Shown here piece by piece: positions 25,429-33,771 of a DNA stretch of 64,000 nt. Origin of the DNA: Pseudotabrizicola sp051200875 (lineage in GTDB: Bacteria; Pseudomonadota; Alphaproteobacteria; Rhodobacterales; Rhodobacteraceae). The notes under the pieces are model-generated. The model was not told the DNA's origin, searched no databases, and was given only the letters and a program-made list of their open reading frames with translations. The stretch is taken from assembly GCF_051200875.1 (NCBI RefSeq), contig NZ_CP195191.1, positions 806,001-870,000 of the forward strand. The letters run 5' to 3'. Within the stretch, counting starts at the first letter, position 1; each line of letters begins with the position of its first letter. Position numbers and translations under genes: made by a program.

Positions 25429-26933
25429 CCGACAGAACCTTCCAGCGAGATCGCCACAAGGCTTTGAGCTTCCATGGCGAATTCCATCGGCAGAGCCTGA
25501 AGCACCTCCTTGCAAAATCCGTTCACCACCAATGCCACGGCCTCTTCCTCGTCCATCCCGCGTGAGCGGCAGTAGAAAAGCTGGTCATCATCCACCTTTG
25601 ACGTGGTGGCCTCATGCTCAACGCGGCTCGAGTTGTTCTTGACCTCAATGTAGGGAACAGTATGCGCCCCACATTTGTCGCCAATCAAAAGGCTGTCGCA
25701 TTGCGTGTAATTGCGGCTGTCCTTGGCCTTGGGGTGCATGGAAACCAATCCGCGATAGGTATTCTGCGCCCGGCCCGCACTGATGCCTTTCGACACAATC
25801 CGCGACTTTGTTCGTTTGCCAAGATGAACCATCTTGGTCCCCGTATCGGCCTGCTGGGCGTTGTTGGCGATGGCGATAGAATAGAACTCGCCTTGGCTGT
25901 CATCGCCGCGCAAGATGCAGGAAGGGTATTTCCAGGTGATGGCCGATCCCGTCTCTACCTGCGTCCACATGACCTTCGAACGGTCGCCACGGCAATCCGC
26001 CCGCTTGGTGACAAAATTGTAGATGCCGCCTTTGCCGTTTTCATCGCCAGGATACCAGTTCTGCACTGTCGAGTACTTAACCTCGGCATCTTCCAAAATC
26101 ACGATCTCAACGACGGCTGCGTGAAGCTGGTGGGTGTCGCGCTTCGGCGCGGTGCAGCCTTCCAGATAGCTGACATAGGATTTCTTGTCGGCAATGATCA
26201 GGGTGCGTTCGAACTGCCCCGTATTCTCGGCGTTGATCCGGAAATAGGTGCTCAGTTCCATCGGGCAGCGCACGCCTTCGGGTATATAGACGAACGACCC
26301 ATCCGAGAAGACCGCCGAATTCAAAGTTGCGAAGAAGTTGTCGGATTGCGGCACAACGCTTCCGAGATACTTCTTCACCAATTCCGGGTGCTCTTTGATC
26401 GCTTCGCTGATCGAGCAAAAGATCACGCCCGCCTTTTTCAGTTCTTCCTTGAACGTTGTGCCCACGCTCACCGAGTCAAAAACCGCATCTACGGCAACCT
26501 TGCGCTCACCCTCGGGGCCTTCCACACCAGCAAGAAGCATCTGCTCTTTCAAGGGGATGCCAAGCTTTTCGTAAGTCGCCAGAAGTTTCGGGTCCACCTC
26601 ATCAAGCGACTTTGGCTTTTCCGTCATGCTCTTCGGCTTGGCGTAGTAATACTGGTCCTGATAGTCGATCTCAGGATAGTTCAACATCGCCCAACGGGGC
26701 TCTTCCATCTGGACCCAACGCCGATAAGCCGCCAGACGCCAGTCCAACATCCATTCCGGCTCGCCATTCTTTTCGCTGATCAGGCGAACGATATCTTCGG
26801 ACACACCTTTCGGTGCGTATTCCATCTCGATTTCGGTTTCCCAGCCATACTTATACTTGCCCGCCATCGCCTGAACGGTCTCGATCGTCTCACGATCGAC
26901 GCCTTCCCGTACTTCGGTGTCAAGTGCAGCCAT
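25425..26933 (-). CDS. sufB: Fe–S assembly protein SufB
   Basis: A 502-residue SufB, the core scaffold of the SUF machinery. GWETEIEMEYAPKGVSEDIV near the N-terminus, YIPEGVRCPMELSTYFRIN, CTAPKRDTHQLHAAVVEI and QCDSLLIGDKCGAHTVPYIE are the conserved blocks. The C-terminal DDQLFYCRSRGMDEEEA pattern is also present. The ATG at 26933 (GGGGATAA upstream) gives the standard MAALDTEV start. It is the third gene of the operon, after iscR and a class I desulfurase. Confidence 0.97.
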   Translation of the reverse strand: MAALDTEVREGVDRETIETVQAMAGKYKYGWETEIEMEYAPKGVSEDIVRLISEKNGEPEWMLDWRLAAYRRWVQMEEPRWAMLNYPEIDYQDQYYYAKPKSMTEKPKSLDEVDPKLLATYEKLGIPLKEQMLLAGVEGPEGERKVAVDAVFDSVSVGTTFKEELKKAGVIFCSISEAIKEHPELVKKYLGSVVPQSDNFFATLNSAVFSDGSFVYIPEGVRCPMELSTYFRINAENTGQFERTLIIADKKSYVSYLEGCTAPKRDTHQLHAAVVEIVILEDAEVKYSTVQNWYPGDENGKGGIYNFVTKRADCRGDRSKVMWTQVETGSAITWKYPSCILRGDDSQGEFYSIAIANNAQQADTGTKMVHLGKRTKSRIVSKGISAGRAQNTYRGLVSMHPKAKDSRNYTQCDSLLIGDKCGAHTVPYIEVKNNSSRVEHEATTSKVDDDQLFYCRSRGMDEEEAVALVVNGFCKEVLQALPMEFAMEAQSLVAISLEGSVG

Positions 26934-26972
26934 TGGCTTATCCCCACAGATCAAGGGCTTACGCCCGTTTGT

Positions 26973-28019
26973 TTATGCGGCGCGAGCACGCGCCTTGGAA
27001 TAGGACGCCAGCCATAGGTCAGCAAATCGTCCAACATCATCGCGTGACACGCCTGGGCCAATCGATATACGGATTGCCTGTGCGGCAAGATCTTCGTCGT
27101 AACCCATTGCGGTCAGAACCTTGCTGGCCCGAACTTTCCCACTGGAACAGGCAGAACCTGCCGAAACGGCAAAACCTGCCAGATCCATGGCCATCACTTG
27201 CGTCTCACCCTTCCAACCCGGAGCGATCACACAAAGCGTGTTCGGGAGCCGCTTGGCTCCTTTCCCGACTGAAATAGTATTGTTTGCACCGGACGACAAT
27301 GCTGAATCTAGAATATTTCTAATTTCAGCAACCTCCTCCCAAACACCATTCGCCAAATCGCGCGCCGCTGCCTCGGCAGCCACAGCAAATCCCGCCATTC
27401 CGATCAGGTTCTCGGTGCCCGCCCGCCGACCCATCTCTTGCCCACCACCGCGAAGCTGCGGCGGGACATCCAGCCCCCGGCGCAGGATCAGCGCGCCAAC
27501 TCCCTTCGGCCCGCCCAGTTTATGCGCGCTAACCAAACCCATGTCGCAGCCCAGCCAGTTAAAGGCAAAGGGTATCTTGCCAAACGCCTGGGTCAGATCG
27601 CTGACGGCCAACCCTTCGGGCAAGTTCTGCAATACGCCGGTCTCGGAATTGGCCAATTGCAGAACCGATGTCTTTGGATCAGGACAAGCAACAGACCCTT
27701 CTTTGGAAACCGCCAAATCCGTCGTGCACCATGCTGCGACGGCCTCATGTTCAACCGCAGCCGCGTGAAGCCCTCGGTCCTTCAACGCCAATGCCGCAGC
27801 CTCTGTCGCGCCGCTGGTAAACACGATATCCGCACCATCAGCCCCAAGCGCCGAAGCAATTTTCGCGCGCGACCTTTCCATCAGGGCTTTGGCCGCACGA
27901 CCTTCGGCATGGACAGAGGATGGGTTTCCAACAACGTCCATCGCCTCAATCATCGCGGCCTTCGCTTCGGGCCGCAAAGGCGTGGTCGCATTCCAGTCAA
28001 GATACAGGCGGGGTTTCAT
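26973..28019 (-). CDS. Cysteine desulfurase, class I (IscS/NifS-like)
   Basis: A 348-residue PLP-dependent desulfurase. YLDWNATTPLRPEAKAAM at the start, SAHKLGGPKGVGAL with the PLP lysine, and the mobile loop SAGSACSSGKVRASKVL with the catalytic cysteine place it in the NifS/IscS class. It is shorter than enterobacterial IscS (about 400). Its ATG overlaps the iscR stop (ATGA). With sufS at the other end, the operon encodes two desulfurases. Which one feeds SufBCD cannot be told from sequence. Confidence 0.93.
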   Translation of the reverse strand: MKPRLYLDWNATTPLRPEAKAAMIEAMDVVGNPSSVHAEGRAAKALMERSRAKIASALGADGADIVFTSGATEAAALALKDRGLHAAAVEHEAVAAWCTTDLAVSKEGSVACPDPKTSVLQLANSETGVLQNLPEGLAVSDLTQAFGKIPFAFNWLGCDMGLVSAHKLGGPKGVGALILRRGLDVPPQLRGGGQEMGRRAGTENLIGMAGFAVAAEAAARDLANGVWEEVAEIRNILDSALSSGANNTISVGKGAKRLPNTLCVIAPGWKGETQVMAMDLAGFAVSAGSACSSGKVRASKVLTAMGYDEDLAAQAIRISIGPGVSRDDVGRFADLWLASYSKARARAA

Positions 28020-28477
28020 TCCTCGTCCACCACCCTGAACAAGGCTGGTACTGCCGGACAGGGCTGCATCTCGTTATTCACCACATCAGACAGCCGGGTT
28101 TGATGCAGAAACACATAGACATTGGCCGAAAGCCCCTGCCACAACCGATTGGTCAGGCTTTGCGCCCGACTCCCGGACACGGCCCCCGAAGCCCCTGCCC
28201 CGGTATGCATAGCGTCGACGGTCTCTTCCACCGCCTGCATCACATCCGCAATCCGGATGTCTGACGGCGACTTCGCCAGCTTATAGCCGCCGCCGGGGCC
28301 GCGCACGGCTTCGACCAATCCAGCACGCCGCAGCTTGACGAAAAGCTGTTCCAGATATGGCAAGGAAATATCTTGCCGCTTGGAAATAGCCGCCAGAGAA
28401 ACAAGGTCGTCTCCCTTTGCCATCGCCAGATCTGTCAGCGCCACCATTGCATAGCGGCCTTTGGTCGAGAGTTTCAT
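28016..28477 (-). CDS. iscR: Rrf2-family Fe–S regulator IscR (single-cysteine type)
   Basis: A 153-residue Rrf2 winged-helix regulator heading the isc/suf operon. MKLSTKGRYAMVALTDLA and the helix-turn-helix/wing SLPYLEQLFVKLRRAGLVE followed by GPGGGYKLAK are typical. The usual three-cysteine cluster-binding loop of E. coli IscR is missing: the matching stretch DAMHTGAGASGAVSGSRAQS has no cysteine, and the whole protein has just one (Cys140, in QPCPAV). From memory, Rhodobacter sphaeroides IscR is reported to be of this single-cysteine kind and still to bind an Fe–S cluster. It should repress its own operon when cluster supply is good. Confidence 0.93.
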   Translation of the reverse strand: MKLSTKGRYAMVALTDLAMAKGDDLVSLAAISKRQDISLPYLEQLFVKLRRAGLVEAVRGPGGGYKLAKSPSDIRIADVMQAVEETVDAMHTGAGASGAVSGSRAQSLTNRLWQGLSANVYVFLHQTRLSDVVNNEMQPCPAVPALFRVVDEE

Positions 28478-28529
28478 GGGCAAACCCCGGAAATGGGCCC
28501 AGAATGGGCGCAAAGTGATTGACGACAGG

Positions 28530-28562
28530 CCAAGGGGCCATTACCTGAACTCGACCCCTTGG
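28530..28562. promoter_or_regulatory. Inverted repeat in the iscR promoter region
   Basis: CCAAGGGG (28530–28537) and CCCCTTGG (28555–28562) form a perfect 8-bp inverted repeat with a 17-base spacer, between the divergent iscR and hydrolase genes. It could be a regulator site or an mRNA hairpin in the iscR leader. I did not find a clear textbook IscR or Irr box. Confidence 0.35.
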
Positions 28563-28649
28563 GTGGCTTTGCCGCCCTGAGGCACGTTCCTAGATATGCC
28601 GGGCGAAGGCGTCAAGAAAACGCTTCCGGAAAACACAGGCAGGATCCAT

Positions 28650-29309
28650 ATGCCCGAAGTCATCTTCGCTGGCCCAGAAGGGCGCCTTGAAGGCCGTTAC
28701 CATCCTCAGAAAGACAAAGACGCACCGATTGCAATCGTGCTTCATCCGCACCCCGCCTATGGCGGCACGATGAACAATAAGGTCGTCTATAACCTGCACT
28801 ACGCCTTCTACAACCTTGGCTTCACCGTATTGCGGTTCAACTTCCGTGGTGTTGGCCGCAGCCAAGGCGAATACGACCAAGGCATTGGCGAGCTTTCTGA
28901 TGCGGCTTCGGCGCTCGACTACCTTCAGTCGATGAACCAGAATTCGAAGCATTGCTGGGTTGCAGGCTTCTCCTTCGGGGCGTGGATCGGCATGCAGCTT
29001 CTCATGCGGCGCCCGGAAATCACTGGCTTCATTTCGGTTGCGCCGCCGGCCAACCTTTATGACTTCTCTTTCCTTGCGCCCTGCCCGTCGTCCGGCCTGA
29101 TTATCAACGGTACCGCGGACAAGGTTGCCCCGCCGAAAGATACCAAATTGCTGGTGTCCAAACTGCACGAGCAGAAGGGCATCACGATCACCCACACCGA
29201 GATCGAAGGTGCGGATCACTTCTTCAAGGATGAAGAGGCGCATATGAAGCCTATGATCAATACGGTCAGCGACTATGTGCGCCGCCGTCTGGGTGAGGCC
29301 TCGCGCTGA
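28650..29309 (+). CDS. Alpha/beta hydrolase
   Basis: A 219-residue alpha/beta hydrolase of a compact family. VLHPHPAYGGTMNNKVV gives the oxyanion-hole HPHP(x)GG pattern, followed by LRFNFRGVGRSQGEYD. The nucleophile elbow is GFSFGAW (serine in GxSxG), and GADHFF near the end supplies the catalytic histidine. The Asp is probably in INGTADKVAPP. I use the ATG at 28650 with GGCAGGA upstream. It is divergent from iscR and is followed 1 base later by a small conserved gene. The substrate is unknown. Confidence 0.87.
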   Translation: MPEVIFAGPEGRLEGRYHPQKDKDAPIAIVLHPHPAYGGTMNNKVVYNLHYAFYNLGFTVLRFNFRGVGRSQGEYDQGIGELSDAASALDYLQSMNQNSKHCWVAGFSFGAWIGMQLLMRRPEITGFISVAPPANLYDFSFLAPCPSSGLIINGTADKVAPPKDTKLLVSKLHEQKGITITHTEIEGADHFFKDEEAHMKPMINTVSDYVRRRLGEASR

Positions 29310-29310
29310 C

Positions 29311-29580
29311 ATGGCCGATTTCATTCAGGACTTGGCCGACGGTCTTGCCCAGGATGTCTTGGAGAATTCCAAAGAACTGGGCGACGCTTTCTTTTACGAA
29401 CAAGTCTCCAAGGTGATCGGGGCCTCGTCCCCGACCCTGCAAGAGGCCTTCATGACGTCGATCCGCATTCGTCTGGCAGAGAAGCGCGGCCGCGACTTCC
29501 TGCAAAAGGCCTTGACCGCAAAGCGCGAAGGCAGCGCCATGCCAACCGCGCCCAGAGAGGCCGAAAAGGGCGGGCATTGA
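29311..29580 (+). CDS. Conserved hypothetical protein (89 aa)
   Basis: An 89-residue, mostly helical, charged protein starting MADFIQDLADGLAQDVLENS. It has no membrane span or signal peptide. The ATG directly follows the hydrolase stop, and its own stop overlaps the TTG start of the HD-domain gene. The three form one operon. I do not recognise a family. Confidence 0.75.
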   Translation: MADFIQDLADGLAQDVLENSKELGDAFFYEQVSKVIGASSPTLQEAFMTSIRIRLAEKRGRDFLQKALTAKREGSAMPTAPREAEKGGH

Positions 29581-30758
29581 GCGGTTCAGGTTCAGATCGG
29601 CTGACGGCCCAATTCGCCTTTCTGAACGAGGCCGACCGGTTGAAACAGGTCGACCGCGCCAATGTCCTGATGGACAATTCCCGTCCCGAGAATTCGGCCG
29701 AACATAGCTGGCACCTTTGCCTTTGGGCCTTGGTCATGCCCCTGCCCGATGGCGTAAATCGCAATCGTGTTATCGCTATGCTGTTGCTGCACGATCTGGT
29801 CGAAATCGACGTGGGCGATCAGCCGATTGACCTTCCCCATGACGCAGATGCGCTTCAACAGGCCGAGGCGGCTGCCGCAAAGCGTTTGTTCGGCCTTTTG
29901 CCCCCGGATATCGGCTCTGCCCTTTTATCCCTTTGGCAAGAATTTGAGACCGCAGAAACGCCTGATGCCAAGGCCGCCAAGCGGTTGGATTACAGCCAGC
30001 CCATGTTTCAGGTACTTTGCGCAAACCCTCCGCGTCCCGATCATCTGGACGTCGTACGCATGAACCTCACTCGGGGGCGTGCCGCCCCCTTGGCAAAAGA
30101 CTGGCCTGCGATCCATGCCCGCGCCTCGGCCCTTTTGGCGCAGATGGCCCCTGACGATGACCCTGACCTCGCCGCACGGCTGGCCTTTCTGGCAGAAGCA
30201 GACCGCCTGAAATCCGTTTACCGCGCGACAACTTTGGTCGACGGCTCACGACGCGAAAATTCAGGCGAACATTCGTGGCACTTGGCGCTTTATTCTCTGG
30301 TTCTGGCCGATCAGGCGGAAAATCGTGTCAATATCCAACGCGTCACCCAGATGCTTTTGATCCACGATCTCGTCGAGATCGACGTGGGCGACGTCCCGAT
30401 CCACTCTGCCAATGGTCAGGCTCATGCCAGCGCGGATACACAAGCAGCTGAGTCCAAAGCGGCTGACCGGATCTTTGGCCTTTTGCCCACCGAAACCGGA
30501 AAAGAATTGCGCGCATTGTGGGACGAATTCGAGGCCGCCCAATCACCCGACGCTCTTTTCGCCAAGGCACTGGATCGCGTTCAACCTGTCATGGCCAATC
30601 TGATGTCTGGCGGCGGGACATGGGTCACCTATGATGTGACACTTGAGCAACTGGATACGCGTGTCGGCAGTAAGATCGCCAATGGTGCGCCTGAAATTTG
30701 GGCTTGGACGCGGGATCAAGTGCTTCCTTACTTTCACGACCGGATGTTTTCCGCCTAA
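29577..30758 (+). CDS. Tandem HD-domain phosphohydrolase (duplicated YfbR-like domain)
   Basis: A 393-residue protein made of two similar HD domains. Repeat 1 has RPENSAEHSWHL (His43), LLHDLVEIDVGD (His72-Asp73) and KRLDYSQP. Repeat 2 has RRENSGEHSWHL (His232), LIHDLVEIDVGD (His263-Asp264) and KALDRVQP. Both therefore keep a full metal-binding set. Single-domain relatives (HD_3, YfbR-type) are about 190 residues and dephosphorylate nucleoside monophosphates. The start is TTG at 29577, overlapping the previous stop (TTGA); the match between the first residues of the two repeats supports it. The true substrate is unknown. It is the last gene of a three-gene operon and lies just upstream of icd. 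Confidence 0.88.
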   Translation: MSGSGSDRLTAQFAFLNEADRLKQVDRANVLMDNSRPENSAEHSWHLCLWALVMPLPDGVNRNRVIAMLLLHDLVEIDVGDQPIDLPHDADALQQAEAAAAKRLFGLLPPDIGSALLSLWQEFETAETPDAKAAKRLDYSQPMFQVLCANPPRPDHLDVVRMNLTRGRAAPLAKDWPAIHARASALLAQMAPDDDPDLAARLAFLAEADRLKSVYRATTLVDGSRRENSGEHSWHLALYSLVLADQAENRVNIQRVTQMLLIHDLVEIDVGDVPIHSANGQAHASADTQAAESKAADRIFGLLPTETGKELRALWDEFEAAQSPDALFAKALDRVQPVMANLMSGGGTWVTYDVTLEQLDTRVGSKIANGAPEIWAWTRDQVLPYFHDRMFSA

Positions 30759-30781
30759 ACGGTATACAATCGCATACCGTT
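30758..30781. promoter_or_regulatory. Inverted repeat between the HD gene and icd
   Basis: AACGGTAT / ATACCGTT is a perfect 8-bp inverted repeat with an 8-base centre, starting at the HD-gene stop codon and about 64 bases before icd. It may be a weak terminator (no T run) or an operator for icd. Confidence 0.35.
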
Positions 30782-30844
30782 CTGGAAATTCCTTTTCGGA
30801 TGCGCTATAGCCGTTGCACAGATTCCACCGTGAAAGGGTGAACC

Positions 30845-32059
30845 ATGACGAAGATCAAGGTCGCGAACCCCATCGTCGAGATGGATGGCGACGAGATGAC
30901 CCGCATCATCTGGGACTTCATCAAGAAAAAGCTGATCCTCCCCTATTTGGACGTCGATCTGCTTTATTACGATTTGGGGATCGAAGAGCGGGATCGGACG
31001 AATGACCAAATCACGATCGACGCCGCGAACAAGACCAAAGAAGTCGGCGTTGCGGTCAAATGTGCAACCATCACGCCAGACGAGGCGCGGGTCGAAGAGT
31101 TCGGTCTGAAGCAGATGTGGCGCAGCCCCAACGGCACGATCCGCAACATCCTTGGCGGTGTGATCTTCCGGGAACCGATCATCTGCCAGAACGTGCCGCG
31201 CCTTGTGCCGGGCTGGACGCAACCGATCGTCGTGGGGCGCCATGCTTTTGGCGATCAGTACCGCGCCACGGATTTCCGCTTTCCCGGCAAAGGCAAGCTG
31301 ACGATGAAATTCGTGGGCGATGATGGCACGGTGATCGAAAGAGAGGTGTTCGACGCCCCCGCCGCCGGTGTTGCCATGGGGATGTACAACCTTGACCAAT
31401 CGATCATCGACTTTGCCCGATCGTCGTTTAACTACGGCCTTATCAAGGGCTGGCCGGTGTATCTTTCGACCAAGAATACGATCCTCAAGGCCTATGACGG
31501 CCGGTTCAAGGATCTGTTCCAGAAGATCTATGAGGAAGAGTTCGAGACCGAGTTCAAGAAAGCCGGCATCCATTACGAACACCGTCTCATCGACGATATG
31601 GTGGCCAGCGCCTTGAAATGGTCGGGCGGATATATCTGGGCCTGCAAGAACTATGACGGCGATGTCCAATCCGACACAGTGGCCCAAGGCTTCGGCTCGC
31701 TTGGCCTGATGACCTCGGTTCTGATGACGCCCGATGGCAAGATCGTCGAGGCCGAGGCCGCCCACGGCACGGTGACCAGACACTACCGCCAGCATCAAAA
31801 AGGTCAGCAAACCTCGACCAACTCTATCGCGTCGATCTTTGCTTGGACCGGTGGATTGAAGCATCGCGCCAAACTGGATGACAACCCGGCCCTGCTGAAC
31901 TTTGCGACAACCTTGGAAAAAGTCTGCGTGAAGACTGTCGAAGACGGTTGGATGACCAAGGATCTTGCCTTGCTGGTTGGTCCGGACCAAAGCTGGCTGA
32001 CCACGATGGGCTATCTGGAAAAGGTCGACGAATACTTGAACAAGGCCCTCCAAGCCTAA
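30845..32059 (+). CDS. icd: NADP-dependent isocitrate dehydrogenase
   Basis: A 404-residue enzyme of the eukaryote-like/alphaproteobacterial homodimeric IDH subgroup, making 2-oxoglutarate and NADPH in the TCA cycle. IVEMDGDEMTRIIWDFIK at the start, ATITPDEARVEEFGLKQMWRSPNGTIRN (in pieces), PIVVGRHAFGDQYRATDF and EAAHGTVTRHYRQHQKG match this class closely. AAGGGTG precedes the ATG. It is transcribed alone and ended by a shared terminator. Confidence 0.97.
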   Translation: MTKIKVANPIVEMDGDEMTRIIWDFIKKKLILPYLDVDLLYYDLGIEERDRTNDQITIDAANKTKEVGVAVKCATITPDEARVEEFGLKQMWRSPNGTIRNILGGVIFREPIICQNVPRLVPGWTQPIVVGRHAFGDQYRATDFRFPGKGKLTMKFVGDDGTVIEREVFDAPAAGVAMGMYNLDQSIIDFARSSFNYGLIKGWPVYLSTKNTILKAYDGRFKDLFQKIYEEEFETEFKKAGIHYEHRLIDDMVASALKWSGGYIWACKNYDGDVQSDTVAQGFGSLGLMTSVLMTPDGKIVEAEAAHGTVTRHYRQHQKGQQTSTNSIASIFAWTGGLKHRAKLDDNPALLNFATTLEKVCVKTVEDGWMTKDLALLVGPDQSWLTTMGYLEKVDEYLNKALQA

Positions 32060-32074
32060 GCTATCAAAAAGAAA

Positions 32075-32103
32075 AAGGGCCGCCATTACAGCGGCCCTTC
32101 TTT
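32075..32103. terminator. Terminator between icd and the FkbM gene
   Basis: AAGGGCCGC / GCGGCCCTT with a 7-base loop, followed by CTTTC on the plus strand and preceded by an A-run that serves the opposite strand. It ends both converging transcripts. Confidence 0.85.
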
Positions 32104-32125
32104 CGTTCAGATGGTCAAAATCTGC

Positions 32126-32962
32126 TTATTTGCCATGCGTAAAAACATGGTCATTCGGTCCGATCTGAACCGAACTGTATCCCATGCCTTCCAGAAGCGT
32201 CGCAGCCTCGACATAGGCGTCCTTGTCACGCTGCAACAACTCTACCCAGATTGCAGGCTTCTTCGCCTTGAGGATCTTCTTGGCCCCCTGAAGAACGGCC
32301 ATCTGCATGCCCTCGGTATCAATTTTGATGAAACCAAGGTTCTTCATTTCCTCGGCGTCAATCAGGTCGTCCAGCGCCACCATCGGAATCGAACCGTCCT
32401 TTGCCGGAACAAAAGCCGTACCGCCTAGGTTACGCGGGTTGAACTTCGCCACCTCGCCGCGGCCCGATTTCGCCCCGACCAGACAGTTATAGGCCAAGGC
32501 TTCGGTCAGGCCATTCAGTTCAAGATTGCGGCACAGGGTTGCATAGACATTCGGCTGCGGCTCAAAAGCCAGAACCTGCTTTGCACCCAACACTTTGCCG
32601 AAAAAGACCGAATGATTACCGATGTTGGCCCCAACGTCGCAAACCGTGGTGTTTTCGCCGACCAGGTTCATTCCCTGAATTGTTGCAAGCAACCGCCCTT
32701 CATAGAAGTTTCGGGTTTTCAGGATGGTGCGCTGCACGAAATCATCCTGCGCATTTGGCAGGGAAAGCGCGATATCTTGCGTGCCGCCATGGGCAAAACG
32801 CAGCACATGTCCATCCTCCAACAGACCGACACGCTGCAACATGAGTTGCTCTTCCATCAGCCGAAGCATCTGATCAAGCTTGGTGTTCAGCTCTGCCACA
32901 TCCACGGGAATAGAGTCGCTCATTGGGGCCCCAACGACCCCAAGGGTTTTCTTCGCCTGCAT
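32126..32962 (-). CDS. FkbM-family methyltransferase
   Basis: A 278-residue SAM methyltransferase. An N-terminal ~50-residue coiled-coil-like stretch (VAELNTKLDQMLRLMEEQLM) is followed by the FkbM domain: VCDVGANIGNHSVFFGKVLG (motif I), LAFEPQPNVYATLCRNLELNG, and IKIDTEGMQMAVLQGA with the post-II acidic residues. FkbM enzymes O-methylate sugars or natural products. This gene stands alone, so the target is unknown. GAGG lies 7 bases from the ATG. Confidence 0.9.
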   Translation of the reverse strand: MQAKKTLGVVGAPMSDSIPVDVAELNTKLDQMLRLMEEQLMLQRVGLLEDGHVLRFAHGGTQDIALSLPNAQDDFVQRTILKTRNFYEGRLLATIQGMNLVGENTTVCDVGANIGNHSVFFGKVLGAKQVLAFEPQPNVYATLCRNLELNGLTEALAYNCLVGAKSGRGEVAKFNPRNLGGTAFVPAKDGSIPMVALDDLIDAEEMKNLGFIKIDTEGMQMAVLQGAKKILKAKKPAIWVELLQRDKDAYVEAATLLEGMGYSSVQIGPNDHVFTHGK

Positions 32963-33076
32963 TTTTTGCCTCGTTTATGTTTTTTGCCATTGTGCCATAA
33001 GTCGGCGGGCAAACAAGGACATTCCGGCAACATGTTTGCCAAAAGGATGGTAGACAGGTCAGACTTTCTGTCCTAG

Positions 33077-33688
33077 ATGGCAACCATGAGCCCCGCGAAG
33101 CACCACACCAAATTGGAAGATCTGCAAGGCATTGGCCTTGGCGTTTTCCTTTGCGCCTTTGGACTTCAGTTCCTTACTTTTTCCGGGCTGATTACGGGGC
33201 AGACTGCGGGGATTGCGGTGATCCTCTCGTATCTTACCGGCTATTCCTTTGGCCTGGTGTTTTTCACGATCAACATTCCTTTCTATGCGCTTGCATGGAT
33301 GAGGCTTGGCCCGCAATTCACTGTAAAGTCGCTACTTTCCGTAACAGCACTTTCGGCCATGACCGAATTCTTTCCAAAGGCGTTCCAGATTGCCCAAGTC
33401 CAGCCCCCCCTTTCAGCCGTCATCTTTGGATGTCTGACAGGTGTCGGGCTGTTGGTCATGTTCCGCCACAATGGCTCTTTGGGTGGGTTGGGGGTCGTGG
33501 CGCTGTTGATGCAAGACAAGATGGGGTTCCGGGCCGGATACGTTCAGCTTGCGGCAGATGTCGTCATTTTTTCGGTCGCGCTGATCCTTTTCCCATGGAC
33601 CATTGTTCTTTGGTCCCTGCTTGGGGCTGTGATCGTCAACCTCATCATTGCCATCAACCACCGGCGAGACCGCTATATCGCCACCTGA
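33077..33688 (+). CDS. YitT-family membrane protein
   Basis: A 203-residue integral membrane protein with five to six spans and the YitT pattern: LGVFLCAFGLQFLTFSGLITGQTAGIAVIL (in pieces), then IPFYALAWMRLG, with the small-residue loop GSLGGLGVVAL. It lacks the C-terminal DUF2179 domain of longer YitT proteins. The transport role is unproven. It lies between the divergent FkbM gene and typA. Confidence 0.85.
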   Translation: MATMSPAKHHTKLEDLQGIGLGVFLCAFGLQFLTFSGLITGQTAGIAVILSYLTGYSFGLVFFTINIPFYALAWMRLGPQFTVKSLLSVTALSAMTEFFPKAFQIAQVQPPLSAVIFGCLTGVGLLVMFRHNGSLGGLGVVALLMQDKMGFRAGYVQLAADVVIFSVALILFPWTIVLWSLLGAVIVNLIIAINHRRDRYIAT

Positions 33689-33771
33689 TCCTAACGTGAT
33701 GGCTGGCCAATCGTCCGCAAACAGGCTATGGGCGGCGCCAACATCTGCATTCCTTACGAAAGTGACTTCCG

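Noticed and set aside
25614..27017. 467-codon plus-strand frame opposite sufB
   Set aside because: It is a shadow of sufB; the minus-strand product matches SufB throughout.
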